Shown here in pieces: positions 55,052-64,000 of a DNA stretch of 64,000 bases. This DNA comes from Mycobacterium sp. NS-7484. Its GTDB lineage: Bacteria > Actinomycetota > Actinomycetes > Mycobacteriales > Mycobacteriaceae. The notes beneath the pieces were generated by a model that saw nothing but the letters and a program-made list of their open reading frames with translations, was not told the origin of the DNA and did no database searches. The stretch's first letter is position 1, and each line of letters opens with the position of its first letter. The stretch spans positions 90,158 through 154,157 of the forward strand of contig NZ_MBEJ01000069.1 of assembly GCF_001953975.1 (NCBI RefSeq), written 5' to 3'. Made by a program: the position numbers and the translations under genes.

Positions 55052-55081
55052 TTGGGAGTTCAGGGACCTCGCTGGTACCCT
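55052..55081 (+). promoter_or_regulatory. Possible rpsT promoter
   Basis: TTGGGA (55052-55057) and TACCCT (55076-55081) are spaced 18 bases, a plausible -35/-10 pair 80 bases ahead of rpsT. A small CCCGC-AGT-GCGGG hairpin lies in the leader. The remaining intergenic sequence from 54926 shows nothing else I can name. Confidence 0.4.
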
Positions 55082-55160
55082 GAACAGTCGCTGCCCGCAG
55101 TGCGGGTGAGCGCACCCAGACTTCGGTAACCCCAGCGAGAAATTACGAAGGAACTTTTAC

Positions 55161-55421
55161 GTGGCCAACATCAAGTCGCAGGAAAAGCGCATCCGCACCA
55201 ACGAGCGTCGTCGGCTGCGTAACCAGTCGGTGAAGTCGTCGCTGCGCACGGCCGTCCGCGGCTTCCGCGAGGCCGTCGAGGCCGGCGAGAAGGACAAGGC
55301 CGCCGAGTTGCTGGTGTCCACCAGCCGCAAGCTGGACAAGGCCGCCAGCAAGGGCGTCATCCACGCCAACCAGGCCGCCAACAAGAAGTCGGCCTTGGCG
55401 CTGGCGCTCAACAAGCTCTGA
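55161..55421 (+). CDS. rpsT: 30S ribosomal protein S20
   Basis: An 86-residue, strongly basic, helical protein matching S20 throughout ([21 protein letters not shown] at the start, [19 protein letters not shown] at the end; 20-residue limit aside, every segment fits). It binds 16S rRNA during small-subunit assembly. GTG start with GAAGGAA upstream. Convergent with holA. Confidence 0.97.
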   Translation: MANIKSQEKRIRTNERRRLRNQSVKSSLRTAVRGFREAVEAGEKDKAAELLVSTSRKLDKAASKGVIHANQAANKKSALALALNKL

Positions 55422-55454
55422 GTCTTCGGTTCGAGCCGAAGTAGTTTTCCCGGT

Positions 55455-56417
55455 TCACCGGGTGGCGAGTTGCGCCACCCGGCGTACCGCTGTCTCAAGG
55501 GCGTAGTCGGCATCTGCCGCTGCGCCCTTTACGTCTGCATTGAGCGTGGCGACCACGCGCATCGCCTCGGCCACCGAGTCACGCGACCACCGGCGCGCCT
55601 GCTTCTGCGCCTTCTGCACCCGCCAGGGCGGCATCCCGAGTTCACCGGCCAACCGGTACGGATCCCCCGACAACGGCCCCACCCGCGCGATCGTGTGCAC
55701 GGCCTCGGCCAACGCATCGGCCAACACCACCTGCGGTTCACCGGCCAGCATCGCCCACCGCAGAGCCTCGGCCGCACCGGCGACATCCCCGGCGACGGCC
55801 TTGTCGGCGATGTCGAAGCCCTTCACCTCGGCCTTGCCGCTGTGATAGCGGCGTACCGCGGCCGCATCGACCTGCCCGGCGGTGTCGGCCACCAGCTGTG
55901 AACACACCGCGGCGAGCTCGCGGACATTCGAGCCGACCGCGTCGAGCACCGCGGTCACGGTGTCGTCGGAAACCTTGGCCCGCAATTGCCGGAACTCACC
56001 CCGCACGAAATCCGCCCGCTCGGCGGGCTTGGTGATCCGGGCACACGGATGCACTTGCGCCCCAAGCTTTTTCAGTTGATCGGCCAGGGCCTTGGCCCGC
56101 CCGCCACCGGAGTGGATGACGATCAACACGGTGCCCGCCGGCAGATCGGCTGCGGCCGAGGCGATCAGCGCCACGGCATCTTTACCGGCCTCGGCCGCCG
56201 CCTCCAGCACGACCATGCGTTCCTCGGCGAACAGCGACGGGCTCAGCAGCTCGGCAAGCTCGCTGGTGCTGACCTCACCGGCGCGCATCCGGTCCACCGG
56301 GACGTCATCAGATCCGGCCTGCGCTCGCAGCACCCGCAGCACCGCCCCGACCGCTCGCTCGACCAGCAGTTCCTCATCGCCCAAAACCAGGTGCAGACCG
56401 TCGATCTGTTGACTCAC
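55455..56417 (-). CDS. holA: DNA polymerase III delta subunit
   Basis: Clamp-loader delta subunit that opens the beta clamp. The 320 residues show HolA features: [14 protein letters not shown] at the N-terminus, [27 protein letters not shown], and the C-terminal helical region ([22 protein letters not shown] ... [16 protein letters not shown]). GTG start; 12 bases after the comEC stop, so probably co-transcribed with comEA-comEC. Confidence 0.92.
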   Translation of the reverse strand: MSQQIDGLHLVLGDEELLVERAVGAVLRVLRAQAGSDDVPVDRMRAGEVSTSELAELLSPSLFAEERMVVLEAAAEAGKDAVALIASAAADLPAGTVLIVIHSGGGRAKALADQLKKLGAQVHPCARITKPAERADFVRGEFRQLRAKVSDDTVTAVLDAVGSNVRELAAVCSQLVADTAGQVDAAAVRRYHSGKAEVKGFDIADKAVAGDVAGAAEALRWAMLAGEPQVVLADALAEAVHTIARVGPLSGDPYRLAGELGMPPWRVQKAQKQARRWSRDSVAEAMRVVATLNADVKGAAADADYALETAVRRVAQLATR

Positions 56418-56429
56418 CCGATGATGGTG

Positions 56430-57995
56430 TCACGTCGAACCGACAGCGCCGACCACCTGGCCCGCCAGCGTCCAGGCCAGCATGGCGAACACCAACCCGG
56501 CCAGGCCGCGACGCACCCAACGCAGCCGCCACAGCACCGTCAGCGCCACCCCGGCCAGCGCCACCGACAGCACGCCGAGTGCCCCCGAGGGCGACGGCAC
56601 CGCGGCTGCGGGCAACGCCGCGGCCCAGCGCGCCACCGACAGCAACCACCACAGTTCCGGCCCGGTGAACCGGATCAGCAGTTGCGCCCCGGACGGCCAG
56701 AGCGCCATCCCTGCCGCGGCGGCAGTACCGAGGACGGTGATCGGCGGGATGACGCCGGCCACCGCGAGATTGGCCGCGATCGCCACCAAGCTGACCGTTC
56801 CGGAGATACCGGCCACCAATGGGGCCGTCACCAACTGGGCCACCGTCGCGACGCTGACCGCCGCGGCCAGTGGGCGCGGCCAGCCCCGGGCCTGCAGCCG
56901 GCCCGCCCACACCGGCGCGACGACGACGATTCCCGCCGTCGCGCACACCGACAACGCGAAGCCGGCGTCGACCGCGAGTTCCGGGGCGGCGATCATCAGC
57001 GCGACCACGCCGGCCGCCAGCGCCGGCACCGCCTGGCGCCGCCGATGGGTCAGCACGGCCAGCAGGGTCACCGCGGCCATCACCGCCGCGCGGAGCACGC
57101 TGGCCGAGGGCTGAACGACGATGACGAAACCGACCAGCCCGGCACCGGCAAGCAGCACGGCCAACCTCGGGCCGAGCACCGCGGCCGACAACAGCAACGC
57201 GCCGCACACGATCGTCACGTTGGCGCCGGACACCGCCGTCAGATGGGTCAGACCCGCCGTGCGGAACTCGGCCGTCGTCGGACCGGTGACCGCCGACGTG
57301 TCGCCGAGCACCAGCGCCGGCAACATGGCCGCCTGATCGGCAGGCAGCGCCGCCCGCGCCGCCTCCGCGAAGCGTGAGCGGATCCGCTCGGCGACCTGCT
57401 GCACCGCCGACGCCTCACCGAGCGTGGGCTGACCGGAGGCCGCCAGCACGGCCACGCTGAGGTCCTTGCGAGTCGGGCGTGCCACGTGGGCCCGGAACCG
57501 CACCGGCCGCCCGGGACCGGCCGCACCGAAGGTGCCCGGGGCGAACACCAGAACGCGACCCGACAGAATCACCTCGTCGGCTGCGCGCAGCGTGGCGAGG
57601 AACATCAGCCGACCGCCCTTGATCGGCCGCGGTGTCTCCGTGGGCACGACCTCGACCGTCGCGGCCCCGCCGTAGAGGCGCGTGATCGGATGATGCTCGA
57701 CCTGATGTACCCGCAATCCGACGGCCAAGGTGAATCCGGCCGCGACTGCCGCGACCGCCATCACCGGCGCGGCCATGGACCGACGTTCGGCGACGACTGC
57801 TCGACGCCAGCCCATGGCCAGCCAGGTCAACCCGACGGCGCCCAGGCCCACCATCACCGCGGCGACGGAGTTCCAGGCGATGCCGACCGCCGACACCGAC
57901 CATGCGGTCAGGGCGGCCGGAACGATCCGCAGATCCAGGGGCTGCCGCGCGGCCCATGGCTCCCCGCCCTGGCTGTCACGCCCGGACCAGCTCAC
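56430..57995 (-). CDS. comEC: ComEC/Rec2-family membrane channel protein
   Basis: A 521-residue polytopic membrane protein with the competence domain (LPALVLGDTSAVTGPTTAEFRTAGLTHLTAVSGANV; key GDTSAV and AVSGANV) and many hydrophobic helices. The C-terminal metallo-beta-lactamase domain found in longer ComEC proteins is absent, as in the M. tuberculosis equivalent. ComEC moves single-stranded DNA across the membrane in transformable bacteria; a DNA uptake role in mycobacteria is not established. It overlaps comEA by 20 bases. Confidence 0.88.
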   Translation of the reverse strand: MSWSGRDSQGGEPWAARQPLDLRIVPAALTAWSVSAVGIAWNSVAAVMVGLGAVGLTWLAMGWRRAVVAERRSMAAPVMAVAAVAAGFTLAVGLRVHQVEHHPITRLYGGAATVEVVPTETPRPIKGGRLMFLATLRAADEVILSGRVLVFAPGTFGAAGPGRPVRFRAHVARPTRKDLSVAVLAASGQPTLGEASAVQQVAERIRSRFAEAARAALPADQAAMLPALVLGDTSAVTGPTTAEFRTAGLTHLTAVSGANVTIVCGALLLSAAVLGPRLAVLLAGAGLVGFVIVVQPSASVLRAAVMAAVTLLAVLTHRRRQAVPALAAGVVALMIAAPELAVDAGFALSVCATAGIVVVAPVWAGRLQARGWPRPLAAAVSVATVAQLVTAPLVAGISGTVSLVAIAANLAVAGVIPPITVLGTAAAAGMALWPSGAQLLIRFTGPELWWLLSVARWAAALPAAAVPSPSGALGVLSVALAGVALTVLWRLRWVRRGLAGLVFAMLAWTLAGQVVGAVGST

Positions 57996-58800
57996 GCAGT
58001 TTCTCCAACCGCGCCGGCCCGATCCCGTCGACCTCGCCGAGTTGATCGACGCTGTCGAACCGACCGTGCGCGGCCCGCCAGGCCAGGATCGCCTCGGCCG
58101 TCACCGGGCCGACGCCCGGCAATGCGTCGAGGTCCTCAGCGGTGGCGGCGTTGAGGTCCACCGGCTCCGACGGTGCCGCGGTCGTCGGACCCTGACCCGG
58201 CTGTGGCGATGGAGCCGGGGCCTGCCCGGCGACCGAACTACCCATGGTCGTCGGTTGGCCCGGCGGCGCCTCGATCCCCACCACGATCTGTTCCCCGTCG
58301 CCGAGCCGGCGGGCCAGGTTCAGCCCGATCAGGTCGGCCCCGTCGAGCGGTCCACCGGCGGCTTCCAACGCGTCGGCGATCCGGGCCCCGGTCTGCAAGG
58401 TGACCAGGCCGGGCTTGTGCACCAGGCCGACCACACTGACCACCACCGGAGCGTCCGGGCCACCGCCTGGCGGTGTCGGGCTCGCCGACGAAACCATCTG
58501 GACCGGTGGCAGATTCGCCGAGACCACCGGTGCCGGCTGATGGCGGATCAGGGTGAAGACGGTGACCAGGATCGCCAGCACGCCCACGCCGGCCAGTGCC
58601 AGCGCCCCGGCGCGGCCCGGATCGGCGCGCGCGGCGGCCAGCCACCCCGGCCCGTCCGCTGATGCCGTATCGGGCAGCCATTTCGACAGCGCGCTCTCCG
58701 AGGCCGCGCCCGGATCCGGTTCACCTTCGCCCTCGGTTTCGGAGTCGTCCCCGGCGCCCAGGCGGCGACGGAGACGCTGCACCGACAATTCCGTTCCCAT
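57976..58800 (-). CDS. comEA: ComEA-like helix-hairpin-helix DNA-binding protein
   Basis: A 274-residue membrane-anchored protein: cytoplasmic N-terminus, one transmembrane helix (GALALAGVGVLAILVTVFTL), a SLBB-like domain (VVSVVGLVHKPGLVTLQTGARI), a Pro/Gln-rich linker and a C-terminal double helix-hairpin-helix (VDLNAATAEDLDALPGVGPV and the LGEVDGIGPARLEKL repeat). The layout is that of ComEA DNA receptors. ATG 58800 was chosen; the frame is open to 58923. Confidence 0.88.
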   Translation of the reverse strand: MGTELSVQRLRRRLGAGDDSETEGEGEPDPGAASESALSKWLPDTASADGPGWLAAARADPGRAGALALAGVGVLAILVTVFTLIRHQPAPVVSANLPPVQMVSSASPTPPGGGPDAPVVVSVVGLVHKPGLVTLQTGARIADALEAAGGPLDGADLIGLNLARRLGDGEQIVVGIEAPPGQPTTMGSSVAGQAPAPSPQPGQGPTTAAPSEPVDLNAATAEDLDALPGVGPVTAEAILAWRAAHGRFDSVDQLGEVDGIGPARLEKLRELVRA

Positions 58801-58973
58801 GCCCGCACGGTAGGGGCGGCACGCGACGATTCCGGGGCTCGGCGGCCGGTGCAGTGGCCGGTTGTGGATGAACCTCGCGCTGGGGATAACCAGACGGCCG
58901 GTGCGCTCACCGGCGGTGAACACTTCGGAGATAGTGTCTAGAGTCCAGCGCAGGACTGAGCAAGGGAGGCGAC

Positions 58974-60026
58974 ATGACCACAGCGGACCGTCCGATCCGG
59001 GTCATCCAGTGGACCACCGGCAACATCGGCCGACGCTCGCTGCACGCCATCATCGGCCGCACGGACATGGAGCTGGTCGGGGTATATGCCCACGGTGCCG
59101 ACAAGGTCGGTGTGGACGCCGCAGAGCTGGCCGGCCGCACCGAACCCACCGGTGTCCGCGCGACGAACTCGATCGACGAGCTCCTCGCACTCAAACCCGA
59201 TGCCTGCTGCTACAACCCGTTGTGGCCCAACATCGACGAGCTCGTCGCGTTGCTCGAGGCCGGCGTCAACGTCTGTTCGAGCGCTGCCTGGATCACCGGC
59301 GGCAAGCAGACCCCGCAAGACCTCGACCGCATCCGGAAGGCTTGTGAGACAGGCAAGTCCACGATCTTCGGCAGCGGCGCGCACCCAGGTGTCACCAACA
59401 TGGTCGGCATGGTGCTGTCGGGGTCGTGTGAGCGGGTCGACGAAATCCGCATCACCGAGTCCGTGGACTGCTCCACTTACGAGTCGGCGGACACGATGAC
59501 CGCGATGGGCTTCTCCCAGGACCCGGACACCCCGGGCCTGGCCGAGAGCGTGCGCCGCGAAAGCGAGGTGTTCGCCGAATCCGCGGCGATGATGGCCGAC
59601 GCCATCGGCGCCACGCTGGACCGGATCACCTTCGACGTCACCTTCACCGCCGCCACCGCCGACAGCGATCTGGGGTTCATGAAGATCCCGGCCGGCACGG
59701 TCGGCAGCGTGTACGGCTATCACCGCGGCTGGGTGGGCGAGAAGAACGTCGTGAGCGTCGGCTTCAACTGGATCATGGGCAGTCATGTGACACCACCCAA
59801 GCCGGTGGCCGACGGTCATGTGATCCAGGTGTTCGGACTGCCCAACATGCGCACGGTGCTGCATTGCCTGCCGCCCAAGGACTGGGCCGAGCCCAGCTTC
59901 TCCGGCCTGGGCTCGATCTACACCGCGATGCCGGTCACCAACGCGGTCCCCGCCGTGGTAGCGGCCGAGCCGGGCATCCTCACCCTCAAGGATCTGCGGC
60001 CGATCACCGGCCGGTTCGCCGGATAG
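58974..60026 (+). CDS. NAD(P)H-dependent amine dehydrogenase-family protein (DapB-N fold)
   Basis: A 350-residue protein with an N-terminal dihydrodipicolinate-reductase-like Rossmann domain (RVIQWTTGNIGRRSLHAII; Gly-x-x-Gly motif) and a C-terminal domain with FGSGAHPGVTNMVGMVLSG. It resembles 2,4-diaminopentanoate dehydrogenase-like proteins that are numerous in mycobacteria; substrate unknown. GGGAGG sits six bases before the ATG. In M. tuberculosis the eis acetyltransferase gene occupies the equivalent place between comEA and the DegV gene. Confidence 0.78.
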   Translation: MTTADRPIRVIQWTTGNIGRRSLHAIIGRTDMELVGVYAHGADKVGVDAAELAGRTEPTGVRATNSIDELLALKPDACCYNPLWPNIDELVALLEAGVNVCSSAAWITGGKQTPQDLDRIRKACETGKSTIFGSGAHPGVTNMVGMVLSGSCERVDEIRITESVDCSTYESADTMTAMGFSQDPDTPGLAESVRRESEVFAESAAMMADAIGATLDRITFDVTFTAATADSDLGFMKIPAGTVGSVYGYHRGWVGEKNVVSVGFNWIMGSHVTPPKPVADGHVIQVFGLPNMRTVLHCLPPKDWAEPSFSGLGSIYTAMPVTNAVPAVVAAEPGILTLKDLRPITGRFAG

Positions 60027-60063
60027 CGACTCGCCCAGCGTCGCGGCGGTGGAGTGTCAACCC

Positions 60064-60906
60064 CTAAGACGCGTCGTCGACGCTGAGGCACGCACCCACC
60101 GCGCCGCCACCGACGTGCACCGCGAGCACCGCGCCCATCTCGGTCACCGACAACGACCTCAGCTGCGGCAGCCGCTCGGTCAGCGCCGCGGCGATCTGTC
60201 CGGCGGCATCCGGATTGGCGACGTGGTGTACGACCACCTCGACGGGCCGGTCACCGGATGCCTCGACGATCTGATCGACCAGTGCGGCATGGGCTTTCGA
60301 TATCGTCCGGATCCGTTGCGCGGGCACCAGCCGGCCGTCCACGTCCAGGCGCAGCAGGGGTTTGAGTGACAGCGCCGTGCCCAACCACGATGCGGCCGTA
60401 CCGATCCGGCCGCCGCGACGCAGATTGTCCAGCCGGTGTACCACGATGAATGCCTGCCCGCGAGGGATCGCGGCGCGAGCCGCGGCCTCGACGGCGTCGA
60501 GTGCGTCTCCGCGAGCGGCCGATTCTGCGGCCGCCAGCGCGACGAAACCGATTCCCATGGCCGCCGCCCGCGAGTTCACCACCCGCACACTCGGGCCGAT
60601 CTCCCGGGCCGCTGCCGCCGCCGAGCTGTACGTGCTCGACAGGGCCGCCGAGATGTGCACGGCCACCACGCCGTCGCCGTCACTGTCGGCCAGTGCCTGT
60701 CGATAGGTCTCGGCGAGATCGGCCGGCGAAGCACCGGCGGTGGTGGCCCGGGTCCGGTCGTGGATGTCCGACGGTATCGGATCAACGCCGTCGCGCAGGT
60801 CGTTGCCGTCATCGAGGATGTGCAACGGCACCTGCCGGATCCCCCACTTCTGACACAACTCGGGTCGCAACCGCGACGTCGAGTCGGTCACTATCCTGAC
60901 CGCCAT
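60064..60906 (-). CDS. DegV-family fatty-acid-binding protein
   Basis: A 280-residue DegV/FakB-type protein: IVTDSTSRLRPEL near the N-terminus, YRQALADSDGDGVVAVHISAALSSTYSSA (key Ser/Thr of the lipid head-group pocket), VVNSRAAAMGIGF and GRIGTAASWLGTALSLKPLL. The fold binds a fatty acid; in Firmicutes such proteins feed fatty acid kinase. It follows octT by two bases and corresponds to Rv2417c. Confidence 0.87.
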   Translation of the reverse strand: MAVRIVTDSTSRLRPELCQKWGIRQVPLHILDDGNDLRDGVDPIPSDIHDRTRATTAGASPADLAETYRQALADSDGDGVVAVHISAALSSTYSSAAAAAREIGPSVRVVNSRAAAMGIGFVALAAAESAARGDALDAVEAAARAAIPRGQAFIVVHRLDNLRRGGRIGTAASWLGTALSLKPLLRLDVDGRLVPAQRIRTISKAHAALVDQIVEASGDRPVEVVVHHVANPDAAGQIAAALTERLPQLRSLSVTEMGAVLAVHVGGGAVGACLSVDDAS

Positions 60907-60908
60907 CG

Positions 60909-61658
60909 TCAGGCAGTGGAATTCTGTTGCGGCACACCGGCTGTGGCCAGTCCCTTGAGCATCAGCTCGGCGACTGCCCGATGGGCTTCGAAGTTCCAGT
61001 GGATACCGTCGGGATTGCCACGCCCACTGAGCACCTCGTCGGCAACCGCGGCCTTCAGATCCACCAGGGGCACATCGTGCTCGTCGGCCCAGGCCGTGAT
61101 CGCCTTGACCGTGGGCTCGCGGCCGTGGTGGGCCTTGCCGTACGTGTCGGCGATGTGCACCGACGGCAGCGAGGCCACCACCGGAATGCCGGGACGGTTG
61201 AAATCGATGGCGTTACGGGTCATCTCGAGGTACTCGACCGTCAGGTGCGGGGGCAGCGCGGAGCGGGAGATCGGCGACAACCGCGGCTGCGCCCAGCCGT
61301 AACCGTCTCGCACCCACCGGCGCAGCCAGGCCGGACGCACGTACCGGATCAACTCGCGCAATGCCGTCGGCAGCGGCGAGGGCAGCGAGTCCATCCCGCT
61401 GGTGGCGAAGATGACCGCACCGGCCCGGGGTAGCGCCGCCCACGACCGCGGATCCTGAGTGGCGGCCCACCAGACGTCACGGCACGTCCAGCCGATGCGA
61501 CCGATCAGCTCGACGTCCCAGCCCAACTGCTCGGCCACGATGTTGGGCCAGATCCGCGGATCGTCGGACGGCAGACCACCGGTCGGACCGAAGTACGACA
61601 GTGAGTCGGCGAACACCAACAGGACCGGCCGGCGAGCTTCGGTCTGATCAGAGGACAT
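60909..61658 (-). CDS. octT: Diglucosylglycerate octanoyltransferase OctT (SGNH fold)
   Basis: A 249-residue SGNH/GDSL-type enzyme with [15 protein letters not shown] at the N-terminus (the nucleophile Ser in ADS), [21 protein letters not shown] and the C-terminal [11 protein letters not shown] (Asp-x-x-His). At the Rv2418c position, where the enzyme octanoylates early precursors of methylglucose lipopolysaccharide. It overlaps gpgP, another enzyme of that pathway, by 11 bases, which supports the assignment. Start at MSSDQTEA; the longer frame to 61775 lies in gpgP. Confidence 0.87.
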   Translation of the reverse strand: MSSDQTEARRPVLLVFADSLSYFGPTGGLPSDDPRIWPNIVAEQLGWDVELIGRIGWTCRDVWWAATQDPRSWAALPRAGAVIFATSGMDSLPSPLPTALRELIRYVRPAWLRRWVRDGYGWAQPRLSPISRSALPPHLTVEYLEMTRNAIDFNRPGIPVVASLPSVHIADTYGKAHHGREPTVKAITAWADEHDVPLVDLKAAVADEVLSGRGNPDGIHWNFEAHRAVAELMLKGLATAGVPQQNSTA

Positions 61659-62328
61659 CGTTGGCCACCTGTGCCGAGGCGTTCCACACGTCCAACCGCC
61701 ATTTGATGACGTCGAACGCGTCACCATCCGCCGCGGTGTCCTCTGAATTCCCGGACAGCTGAACCCAACTGGCATTGCCCATGCCGCCGAGCACCGGCCA
61801 GTTGTCCACCGGCAGACCGAGCAGCCCCGCGGTCAGCGCCGCGATCAAACCCCCGTGTGCCACCAACACCACCGGCCGGTCCGAGCCCTCCAGACCCCAT
61901 TCCGGTTGTCCGGCAACCAGTTCGGCGACCACGGGGATACTGCGCTCGGCAACGTCGACCCGGCTTTCCCCTCCGTGCGGCGCCCATCGGGCGTCGTCGC
62001 GCCAGGCCAGCCGGGCGCCCGGAGCCGCCGCATCCACCTCCTGATGGGTCAGGCCCTGCCAGTCCCCCAGATGGGTTTCCCGCAGACGCTTGTCGACCTG
62101 GACCGGGATCCCGGCCCGGTCACCCAAAGTCACTGCCGTGTCGAGGGCGCGGCGCAGATCCGAAGACACGATCAGCAGCGGCTGCCGCTTGGCCAGCACG
62201 TCGGCGGCCGCAGCGGCCTGATCCCGCCCGAGCTCGGACAGATCGGTGTCGAGCTGGCCCTGCATCCGGCTGCCGGCGTTGTACTCGGTCTGGCCGTGGC
62301 GCAGCAGCACCAGCCGCCGGACCCTCAT
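61648..62328 (-). CDS. gpgP: Glucosyl-3-phosphoglycerate phosphatase GpgP
   Basis: A 226-residue histidine phosphatase of the phosphoglycerate-mutase superfamily: [13 protein letters not shown] with the phospho-accepting His, [25 protein letters not shown] and [13 protein letters not shown]. In mycobacteria the Rv2419c enzyme dephosphorylates glucosyl-3-phosphoglycerate in methylglucose lipopolysaccharide synthesis. ATG 62328 starts seven bases after the rsfS stop. Confidence 0.9.
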   Translation of the reverse strand: MRVRRLVLLRHGQTEYNAGSRMQGQLDTDLSELGRDQAAAAADVLAKRQPLLIVSSDLRRALDTAVTLGDRAGIPVQVDKRLRETHLGDWQGLTHQEVDAAAPGARLAWRDDARWAPHGGESRVDVAERSIPVVAELVAGQPEWGLEGSDRPVVLVAHGGLIAALTAGLLGLPVDNWPVLGGMGNASWVQLSGNSEDTAADGDAFDVIKWRLDVWNASAQVANDVL

Positions 62329-62335
62329 CGCGTCC

Positions 62336-62716
62336 TCATTCGCCGGGCTCCGCCGGGACGTCCAGGTCGACCGGAACCGTCGGGCAGTCGCGCCACAGCC
62401 GGTCCAGGGCATAGAAATCGCGCTCGTCCTGGTGCTGGATGTGCACCACGACGTCGACGTAGTCGAGCAGCGTCCAGCGGCCTTCGCGGGTGCCCTCGCG
62501 GCGGGCGGGTTTGTAACCGGCCTGCCGCATCTTCTCCTCGACCTCGTCGACGATCGCGTTGACCTGCCGTTCGTTGGAGGCCGAGGCGATCACGAAGCAG
62601 TCGGTGATCACCAGTTGACCCGAGACGTCGATCACCACCACGTCATCGGCGAGCTTGGCCGCGGCAGCCTGCGCCGCCACCGTCGCCATCTCGACGGCCT
62701 CGGCGGTGGCGCTCAT
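62336..62716 (-). CDS. rsfS: Ribosome silencing factor RsfS
   Basis: A 126-residue RsfS/Iojap protein: [51 protein letters not shown] and [14 protein letters not shown] are the family signatures. It binds uL14 and keeps ribosomal subunits apart in starvation. Overlaps the nadD stop by four bases, the common nadD-rsfS pairing. Confidence 0.95.
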   Translation of the reverse strand: MSATAEAVEMATVAAQAAAAKLADDVVVIDVSGQLVITDCFVIASASNERQVNAIVDEVEEKMRQAGYKPARREGTREGRWTLLDYVDVVVHIQHQDERDFYALDRLWRDCPTVPVDLDVPAEPGE

Positions 62717-63345
62717 CGGGTCACCGCCGGGCTGCTCGCGGCGTACAGCCCGCGCTTGGCCACGTACTGCACCACGCCGTCCGGCACCAGGTACCAGATC
62801 GGGCGCTCCTCGGCGGCCCGTTGGCGGCAGTCGCTGGACGAGATGGCCAGCGCGGGGACCTCGACCAAGGTCAACCTGTCCGGCGGCAGCTCGCGCAGTG
62901 CTTCCTCGATGTGTTCGCCGTCCAGCTCGTATCCCGGTCGGCTCACGCCGACGAATCTCGCCATGGAAAACATGTCCTCCCAGTTCTGCCAGGACAGGAT
63001 CGATGCCAGGGCATCGGCTCCGGTGATGAAATACAGGTCGGTGTCGGCGTTGAGTTGACGCAGATCGCGCAGGGTGTCCTTGGTGTAGGTGGCCCCGCCG
63101 CGGTCGATGTCGACCCGGCTGACCGAGAACCGCGGATTCGAGGCGGTCGCGATCACCGTCATCAGGTAGCGATCCTCGGCGGCACTGACCTTCCGGTCGT
63201 GCTTCTGCCAGGGCTGCCCGGTCGGGACGAACACCACCTCGTCGAGCTCGAACAGATCGGCCACCTCACTGGCGGCGACCAGGTGCCCGTTATGGATGGG
63301 ATCGAACGTCCCACCCATCACCCCCAACCTGCGCCGTGTTGCCAC
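62713..63345 (-). CDS. nadD: Nicotinate-nucleotide adenylyltransferase
   Basis: Makes deamido-NAD from nicotinate mononucleotide and ATP. The 210-residue protein has the nucleotidyltransferase motif [22 protein letters not shown] and the C-terminal [21 protein letters not shown] (key ISSSxxR). GTG start at 63345. First of the nadD-rsfS-gpgP-octT-degV run of overlapping genes. Confidence 0.95.
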   Translation of the reverse strand: MATRRRLGVMGGTFDPIHNGHLVAASEVADLFELDEVVFVPTGQPWQKHDRKVSAAEDRYLMTVIATASNPRFSVSRVDIDRGGATYTKDTLRDLRQLNADTDLYFITGADALASILSWQNWEDMFSMARFVGVSRPGYELDGEHIEEALRELPPDRLTLVEVPALAISSSDCRQRAAEERPIWYLVPDGVVQYVAKRGLYAASSPAVTR

Positions 63346-63378
63346 GAACAGGGAGCTTACGGCAGCGTCGAGGTGAGG

Positions 63379-64000
63379 TCAGACCGGTAGCAGCCCGTCG
63401 ATCACCGCGGCGAGTTGTTTGGCCGACCGGCACTCGTGCATCGGGATGACCTCGAGGTACTTGGGCACCGCGGAATCCCCGCTGCCCCACAGGTGCTTGG
63501 GTTCAGGGTTGAGCCAGTGGGCGTGCCGACTGGCCGACACCATGTGCGCCAGCAGGCCGGATTCCGGATTGCGGTAGTTGTTGCGTCCGTCGCCCAGCAC
63601 CAGCAGCGAACTGCGTGGCGACAGTACGTTCGGGTACTTGTCGAGGAAGGACGCGAACGCGTGCCCGTAGTCGGAGTGCCCGTCACGGGTGTAGACGCCC
63701 GCCTCCCGGGTGATGCGCTGCACCGCGACCGCCAGGTCGGCCTCCGGCCCGAACATGTCGGTGACCTCGTCGGTGGTGTCGATGAAGGCGAAGACCCGCA
63801 CCCGGGAGAACTGCTGGCGTAGCGCCGAGACCAGCATCAGGGTGAAGTGGCTGAAACCGGCCACCGATCCGGACACGTCGCACAGCACCACGAGTTCGGG
63901 ACGGGCCGGGTGGGGCTTCTTGAGCACCACGTCGATCGGCACGCCGCCGGTGGACATCGATTTGCGCAGGGTCTTGCGCAGGTCGATCTCCCCGGAGCCG
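63379..64000 (-). CDS. VWA-domain (CoxE-like) protein, 5' end outside window
   Basis: The C-terminal 206 residues of a frame open to the right edge. A von Willebrand A fold with MIDAS residues in LCDVSGSVAGF (Asp-x-Ser-x-Ser), then FIDTTDEVTDMF, GHSDYGHAFASF and LVLGDGRNNY. CoxE-like VWA proteins usually pair with MoxR-type AAA ATPases. Corresponds in position to Rv2425c. Confidence 0.82.
   Translation of the reverse strand, partial: GSGEIDLRKTLRKSMSTGGVPIDVVLKKPHPARPELVVLCDVSGSVAGFSHFTLMLVSALRQQFSRVRVFAFIDTTDEVTDMFGPEADLAVAVQRITREAGVYTRDGHSDYGHAFASFLDKYPNVLSPRSSLLVLGDGRNNYRNPESGLLAHMVSASRHAHWLNPEPKHLWGSGDSAVPKYLEVIPMHECRSAKQLAAVIDGLLPV

Noticed and set aside
55986..57377. Plus-strand frame of 463 codons opposite holA and comEC
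   Set aside because: Low-complexity His/Arg/Gln product; the opposite strand carries conserved genes.

Overview
The window is high-GC actinobacterial DNA, almost certainly from a rapidly growing mycobacterium (Mycolicibacterium type). Evidence: a mycobactin (mbt) siderophore locus with IdeR-type iron boxes, many leaderless or GTG starts, and a gene order that follows M. tuberculosis Rv2378c-Rv2425c (mbt, hemW, sirA-cysH-che1, subI-cysTWA, trehalase, lepA, rpsT, holA, comEC/comEA, degV, octT, gpgP, rsfS, nadD) with lineage-specific insertions. Species cannot be fixed from the sequence alone. I saw no tRNA, rRNA, CRISPR or insertion sequence, and no stretch over 300 bases without a gene.

1-22.2 kb, iron acquisition. 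Reading leftward are mbtB, a degenerate adenylation-domain ORF, a stand-alone thioesterase (mbtT), mbtC, mbtD and mbtE (cut by the left edge). mbtA is divergent from mbtB. Between mbtA and the salicylate synthase gene mbtI lies a 1732-residue iterative type I polyketide synthase with the KS-AT-DH/TH-KR-ACP layout and hot-dog motif of 6-methylsalicylic acid synthases. It has its own IdeR-like box. The locus therefore appears to encode two aryl starter suppliers (salicylate and 6-methylsalicylate), a plausible genetic basis for the ring-methylated mycobactins known chemically from some mycobacteria. This is the most interesting item in the window.

22.3-35.7 kb, sulfur. After hemW come sulfite reductase (sirA), APS reductase (cysH) and a sirohydrochlorin chelatase. 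They are preceded by a short cysteine-rich leader ORF and a hairpin that hides the sirA Shine-Dalgarno sequence. Next is an operon of persulfide dioxygenase-rhodanese fusion, sulfide:quinone reductase, membrane rhodanese, TauE exporter and CsoR/CstR-family repressor, with three matching palindromic operators; it resembles the staphylococcal cst sulfide-detoxification operon. Convergent to it is the sulfate ABC transporter subI-cysT-cysW-cysA, also preceded by a leaderless leader ORF ending in Cys-Cys.

35.7-46.3 kb, accessory. Two very small membrane proteins, a GH15 trehalase, a frameshifted methyltransferase and a quinone-oxidoreductase-like gene are followed by a five-gene leftward operon (two FMN-dependent NtaA/DszA-type monooxygenases, an APC permease, a MshD-like acetyltransferase and a DszC/SfnB-type flavoprotein). 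This looks like an organosulfur, possibly S-modified cysteine, scavenging system.

46.4-64 kb, mostly conserved core: lepA, a PemK-like protein, small proteins, a CBS protein, an RNase Z-like hydrolase, the transglutaminase/alpha-E/ATP-grasp trio, rpsT, holA, comEC, comEA, an amine-dehydrogenase-like gene, a DegV protein, octT, gpgP, rsfS, nadD and the start of a VWA-domain gene cut by the right edge.
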